From contig NZ_LYVO01000050.1 in assembly GCF_001984055.1 (NCBI RefSeq), positions 1 through 50,261 on the forward strand: DNA of 50,261 nt. Direction: 5' to 3'. Made by a program: the position numbers and the translations under genes. This DNA is from Variovorax sp. KK3. Its GTDB lineage: Bacteria > Pseudomonadota > Gammaproteobacteria > Burkholderiales > Burkholderiaceae_C. Numbering within the stretch: position 1 is the first letter of the stretch; each line of letters opens with the position of its first letter. The notes beneath the pieces were generated by a model, which searched no databases, was not told the origin of the DNA, and saw nothing but the letters and a program-made list of their open reading frames with translations. Below, piece by piece: positions 46,424 to 50,261 of the stretch.

Positions 46424-49400
46424 TCACCAATGCATCCGCAGGCCGGCCGAGGCGTTGAGTTGCGACTTCACGCGTGACTCGCCGCCGACGGCCCACAGCC
46501 TGCCGACCTCGCCATACACGCTGGTCGACGCGTCGAGCGACAAGGTGAAGCCCGCCGACAGTTCCGCAGAAGCGCCGCCGGTGCTGCTGACGATGGACGT
46601 CACGGCGGCCGGACTTGAGAAACGGGCTACGTCGTTTCCGCGCGAGGCTCTGTAGAGATTCAGCCGCGCATAGGGCTGAAGCCGGCCTGCGCCGGTAAGC
46701 ACATCCCCCTTGAGGCGTATCCCGAGGCGAGCCAGCCAAGTTTCGGCCCGGTCCTGCTGCACGCGAGCACCAACGATGTCGACTGCGTCGAGCTCGTTGT
46801 GCAGATGCACCAGCTGCAACTGCGGCTCGACGTGCCAGCCCTCGCCGAGCCTGAACAGCTGCCCGGTTTCCAGCGACGCACTCAGGCTGCCGCCCTTGCC
46901 TTCGACACGCTGGCCGCCGAACGGCTCGAGCACGTAACGATGCCGGCCAGCCTGCAGCACCGCATCGACGTAGAAGCCCTCCGCATCGCGGTAAGTCGCG
47001 TAGCCACCCGCGTACTGGTTGCGCAACTCGTTGCTGCCCACCGCCAGGTTGGCCACCCCGCGCGCGAAACCTCTGACGCGCGCATCGCCGTCGAGCTGGC
47101 CGATGTAGATGCCAGCACGCCAATCCGAATCGACCCACAAATCGGTGCCGGCCTGGATTCCGCCCAGTCGTAGCTCGCTCCAGGGTGTGACCATGCCCGC
47201 CTGCCGAAGAGTCCGGCCGGCGCCGACCACTCGACTCCAGAAGCGGTGCCCGTCTCGAGGTTGTCCTTCCGTGTCGCTCGCCGACGAACGCAAACCACGA
47301 TCGTCATCGCCGATGCGCTGGTGCAGGTTGCCCAGCATGACGAGGTGACCCTGGCGCAATTGCTCGGGCAACGCGGCAAGGAGGGGGACCTCGGCGCGGT
47401 AGGTTGGAAGCAAGATGGCCGCAAGCGAATCGGTAGGAGGCTTCACCGTCTCCGTCGACGTTGCCGCTGCCGAGGACGGGGCCGTTGCCTCTGACGGAGC
47501 CTTGGCCGGTTCGGACGAAGCTGCCACGGCAGTGGAGCGCAGGTACCAGTTCTGCCCGGCACCACGGAGATCGCCGGCATGCAGGCGGTATTCGTAGGCA
47601 CCGGCGTCCACGTGCTCGCCCAGCAGGGAGAAGGCATCCCGGGTGCCCTGAGCCGTGGTGGCGGCGCCGTTGCTGGCGCCGACGAGCTCGATGCCGTTTC
47701 CGGTCGTCAGTGCACCCAGGCCACCCTGGTTGAGAACCTGGATGACGGTACGGCCGCTGGCGATGGCGCCAGCGCCATCGAGGACGAGGCGATCGCTGAC
47801 GCTGCTGCTGCTCTCGAGGAAAGTGCCCAGCCGCAAGACGCCACGGGTTCCGGCATAAGCACCGGTGACGGTGAGCGTCGTTCCGGGCACGACGCCGACC
47901 AGCGACACCACCCCACCGTTGTTGAGGCCGGCCATTCGCTGGCTGAAGCCGGCCAGGTCGATCACAGCGCCCGGGACGACGTCGTGCACGGAGCCCGCAC
48001 TGAAGGTGCCGGCAACCGCGGCGCGCAGCGTGCCCTCGTTGACCGCCGTGGTGCCGGCATAGGTGTTGACACCGGCAAGGACGAGGGTGCCGCTTCCAAT
48101 CTTGCTGAGCATCCCCGGGCCGCTGATGCCGCCGGCGATGGTCGCAGTGAAGGGGCCTGTGTCGATGGTTGGATCCACGGCATCGGTGAACACGATGGGA
48201 TTGGCCACGACAAGGCGATCGGCAGCGAAACGAAGGGTGGTGCCTTCGTGCATGGCGAGGCCTCCGCTGCCCAAGGCATTGTTGTTGCCGATGGCGATTC
48301 CACCCTGCTTGAGGTCGGTGCCGCCGCTGTAGCGGTTTTCGGCTGCAAGTGTCAGCATGCCGCCCCCGGTCTTGATCAACTTGCCGATGCCGGTGACGGT
48401 GTTCGCCAGCGTGGCATCGGAGGGCTGGTCGATGTGCAGTTCGGCGGCGTTGTCGATGCGCCCGCTACCGAAGCTTGCCGCATGGCCGCGCAGGGTGCCG
48501 GTCCGGATCGTCGTGCCGCCCTCGTAGCTGCCGGCATTCGCGAGCACGAGCGTGCCCGCGCCGTCCTTGGTCAAGGCCCCCTGCCCCGTGACTGCCTGTT
48601 CAACCGCAAAGGTGGCATCGACGCCGACGATGTCGATGCCGCCGCCGTTCGCGCCCAAGAAGACGTTGCGCGATGTCGCCTCGAACGCAGTGCCGGTGAC
48701 CTGGAGGGTTCCGCCATCGAGTGCGAGGCGGCCTGACCCGAGCGGACGATCGGCAGACACAGACAGCTTTCCGTCGATGATCGTCGTGCCGCCGCTGTAG
48801 GTGTTGGCACCGGTGAGGGTCAAAGTGCCGGAGCCTCGCTTGACCACCGCTCCACTGCCGCTGATGGCCCCCGGGAAAGTGCTCGCATCGCCGCGGTTGA
48901 AGACCAGCGCGCCATTGTTGGTCACGTCACCCACGATGGCCCCATGGCTGCCGCCGTCGCCCACCTGGAGGGCGCCCGCATCGATGACGGTGCCGCCCGT
49001 GTAGCTGCTCGTGCCCGTCAGGACCAGCGTACCGGCACCTGTCTTGCCGAGCGAGCCACGGCCGCTGACGGCGTTGGCGAACACGGCATCGACGGGCTGG
49101 TCGATCAGAAGCGCTGCGTTGTCGACGATGCCACCACTTCCGAAGCTGCCGGCGCTGCCGACCAAGGTGCCGGCGTGCAGCGAGGTGCCACCGGCGTATC
49201 GATTGGTGCCCGAGAGCACAAGCGTCCCTGCGCCTTCCTTGCTCAGACCGCCGGGGCCCGCCAGCGCCTGGGGCACGGTAAAGGTGGTGTCGGATTGGAC
49301 GATGTCGAAACCGCCTCCGGCGACACCCCACGTGATGGTCCTGGGCGTCGAGACGAAGGCACCTCCGGTGACTTGCAGGGTGCCTCCATCGAAGGTCATC

Positions 49401-50261
49401 GAGCCCGAGCTGGAGCCGAGGTTGGCGTCGGCCGAGACCGACAGTTTGCCCTCCGAGAGCACGGTGCCGCCGGCATAGGTATTCGGCCCCGTCAACGTGA
49501 GGATGGCAGCACCGCGCTTGACGAGGAAGCCCGTTCCGGCAACGACCCCGGCCAGACGAAGATCGGCGTCGGTCTGAAACCCACCGCCGCCGGCCCAGAG
49601 GACGATGGCGCGACCTGTCGTGAGGGCCACTGTGTTCTGCAGGGCACCGCCGTCGAGCGTCAGCGTCGAGTCGGACGCTCCGAGATTCTGATCGGCTTCG
49701 ATCGACAGCCGGCCTCCGGTGACGATGGTTCCACCGCTGTAGGTGTTGGCGGCCGCCAGCACCAGGCGGCCGGCGCCTGTCTTCACCAGGCCGATGCTGC
49801 CGGCGTGGGCACCGGCTCCGCCGGACCCGGTCTGATCGGCGATCACATCGCTGACGGTCTGCAAATTGCCGACGTCCGGTGCAAATGTCAGCGCGCTGGA
49901 GCCCCCTTGCATGAAGATGCCGGAGCCGAAGGCAGCACCGCCTTGCGCACCGCCGCCGCCGGCCGCGCCGCCAGCCACGCTGTTTCCGCGCACCTCGAAG
50001 CGGCCGCCCAATGTGAGCGAACCACCGTCCATGACGAAGACTGCGCCTCCCATGCCGGCGCCGCCACCACCGCCGCCATTGGCCGGCGACGGCACTCCGG
50101 AGTAATCGGCGCCTCGTCCGCCATGGCCTCCGCCAAAGCCCCCGGCTCCAGCGCCGGAGACCGCTGAACCACCGCCACCGCCACCGAAGCCGCCGGCCGC
50201 GCCGGCAAATGCATACGTTCCACCGCCGCCGCCGCCGAAGCCGCCCGCGCCGCCCGAGCCC
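46424..50261 (-). CDS. Type Va autotransporter with PATR repeats, 5' end outside window
   Basis: Secreted surface protein; at least 1278 residues are visible and the frame is still open at the right edge, so the start and signal peptide are outside. The N-terminal visible part is a glycine-rich tract (GGFGGGGG repeats, about 50000-50261). Eight passenger-associated repeats follow, each with a K-x-G-x-G-x-L-x-L-x-G-x-N-x-Y-x-G-G-T core, between about 48000 and 49790. A pertactin-like junction (HAGDLRGAGQNWYLRS), a Pro/Ala/Ser/Glu linker, and a C-terminal beta-barrel (about the last 310 residues) end in LNASAGLRMHW with an aromatic terminal residue. The barrel's opening, EVPLLAALPEQLRQGHLVMLGNLHQRIGD, is the classic autotransporter linker region. 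No protease or enzyme motif was seen. Role in adhesion or aggregation is inference. Confidence 0.93.
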   Translation of the reverse strand, partial: GSGGAGGFGGGGGGTYAFAGAAGGFGGGGGGSAVSGAGAGGFGGGHGGRGADYSGVPSPANGGGGGGAGMGGAVFVMDGGSLTLGGRFEVRGNSVAGGAAGGGGAQGGAAFGSGIFMQGGSSALTFAPDVGNLQTVSDVIADQTGSGGAGAHAGSIGLVKTGAGRLVLAAANTYSGGTIVTGGRLSIEADQNLGASDSTLTLDGGALQNTVALTTGRAIVLWAGGGGFQTDADLRLAGVVAGTGFLVKRGAAILTLTGPNTYAGGTVLSEGKLSVSADANLGSSSGSMTFDGGTLQVTGGAFVSTPRTITWGVAGGGFDIVQSDTTFTVPQALAGPGGLSKEGAGTLVLSGTNRYAGGTSLHAGTLVGSAGSFGSGGIVDNAALLIDQPVDAVFANAVSGRGSLGKTGAGTLVLTGTSSYTGGTVIDAGALQVGDGGSHGAIVGDVTNNGALVFNRGDASTFPGAISGSGAVVKRGSGTLTLTGANTYSGGTTIIDGKLSVSADRPLGSGRLALDGGTLQVTGTAFEATSRNVFLGANGGGIDIVGVDATFAVEQAVTGQGALTKDGAGTLVLANAGSYEGGTTIRTGTLRGHAASFGSGRIDNAAELHIDQPSDATLANTVTGIGKLIKTGGGMLTLAAENRYSGGTDLKQGGIAIGNNNALGSGGLAMHEGTTLRFAADRLVVANPIVFTDAVDPTIDTGPFTATIAGGISGPGMLSKIGSGTLVLAGVNTYAGTTAVNEGTLRAAVAGTFSAGSVHDVVPGAVIDLAGFSQRMAGLNNGGVVSLVGVVPGTTLTVTGAYAGTRGVLRLGTFLESSSSVSDRLVLDGAGAIASGRTVIQVLNQGGLGALTTGNGIELVGASNGAATTAQGTRDAFSLLGEHVDAGAYEYRLHAGDLRGAGQNWYLRSTAVAASSEPAKAPSEATAPSSAAATSTETVKPPTDSLAAILLPTYRAEVPLLAALPEQLRQGHLVMLGNLHQRIGDDDRGLRSSASDTEGQPRDGHRFWSRVVGAGRTLRQAGMVTPWSELRLGGIQAGTDLWVDSDWRAGIYIGQLDGDARVRGFARGVANLAVGSNELRNQYAGGYATYRDAEGFYVDAVLQAGRHRYVLEPFGGQRVEGKGGSLSASLETGQLFRLGEGWHVEPQLQLVHLHNELDAVDIVGARVQQDRAETWLARLGIRLKGDVLTGAGRLQPYARLNLYRASRGNDVARFSSPAAVTSIVSSTGGASAELSAGFTLSLDASTSVYGEVGRLWAVGGESRVKSQLNASAGLRMHW
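48347..49447 (-). repeat. Duplicated two-repeat block inside the autotransporter passenger
   Basis: Residues encoded by 49447-49016 and by 48772-48347 share the same order: GKLSVSAD...DGGTLQVTG, then the GGG-D-I-V strand, the A-x-F-V-x-Q-A segment, K-G-AGTLVL, the A-SFGSG and DNAA-L-IDQP segments. The two copies (about 144 and 142 residues) are clearly related yet diverged, with one different repeat between them. This indicates segmental duplication of a pair of PATR units. Confidence 0.8.

Overview
The window looks like chromosomal core DNA of a high-GC betaproteobacterium, most likely a Comamonadaceae member close to Variovorax. That placement is inference from gene order, protein style and codon use: murA-hisGDC-hisBHA behind mlaFEDACB, pilMNOPQ-aroKB, gltBD, cyaY/lptM/lysA, ResB/CcsB with cytochrome c4, and a monofunctional HisB. 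No rRNA, tRNA, CRISPR array or prophage was seen.

Region 1 (64-12912, minus strand) is one long gene train: mlaF-E-D-A-C-B (retrograde phospholipid transport), a YadG/YadH-like ABC exporter pair, the BolA-like gene ibaG, murA, then hisG-hisD-(small exported Rap1a/Tai-like protein)-hisC-hisB-hisH-hisA. Many junctions are 1-4 base stop/start overlaps. hisH appears to start at a CTG inside the hisB stop. Region 2 (12917-19403, minus) is gltBD with its promoter region and a hairpin/U-run terminator that lies directly before the mlaF start codon.

Region 3 (19411-30939, minus) begins with a REP-associated tyrosine transposase (RAYT) and GGGGNCAGATT repeats just upstream of the gltB promoter. Next comes a tightly coupled chain dgt-MFS-DUF1415-methyltransferase, preceded by aroB, aroK and the type IV pilus operon pilMNOPQ. 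Region 4 (31152-35492, mostly plus) holds mrcA (PBP1a), cyaY (minus), the small lipoprotein gene lptM and lysA.

Region 5 (35500-41486, minus) is redox and cytochrome work: msrPQ, the ResB/CcsB cytochrome c maturation pair and a dihaem cytochrome c4. Region 6 (41523-46353) has engB and an epoxide-hydrolase-like gene on plus, two LpxL/HtrB-type acyltransferases on minus, and metK on plus. The metK leader folds as a SAM-II class riboswitch, the best regulatory RNA in the window.

Region 7 (46424 to the right edge, minus) is a large autotransporter. It has a glycine-rich start, at least eight passenger repeats and a C-terminal beta-barrel; its 5' end lies outside the window. Nothing here is clearly a new biological system. 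The observations most worth checking are the SAM-II element before metK, the Rap1a/Tai-like gene in the his operon, the CTG start of hisH, the hairpin at mlaF and the sigma54-like gltB promoter beside the RAYT repeats.
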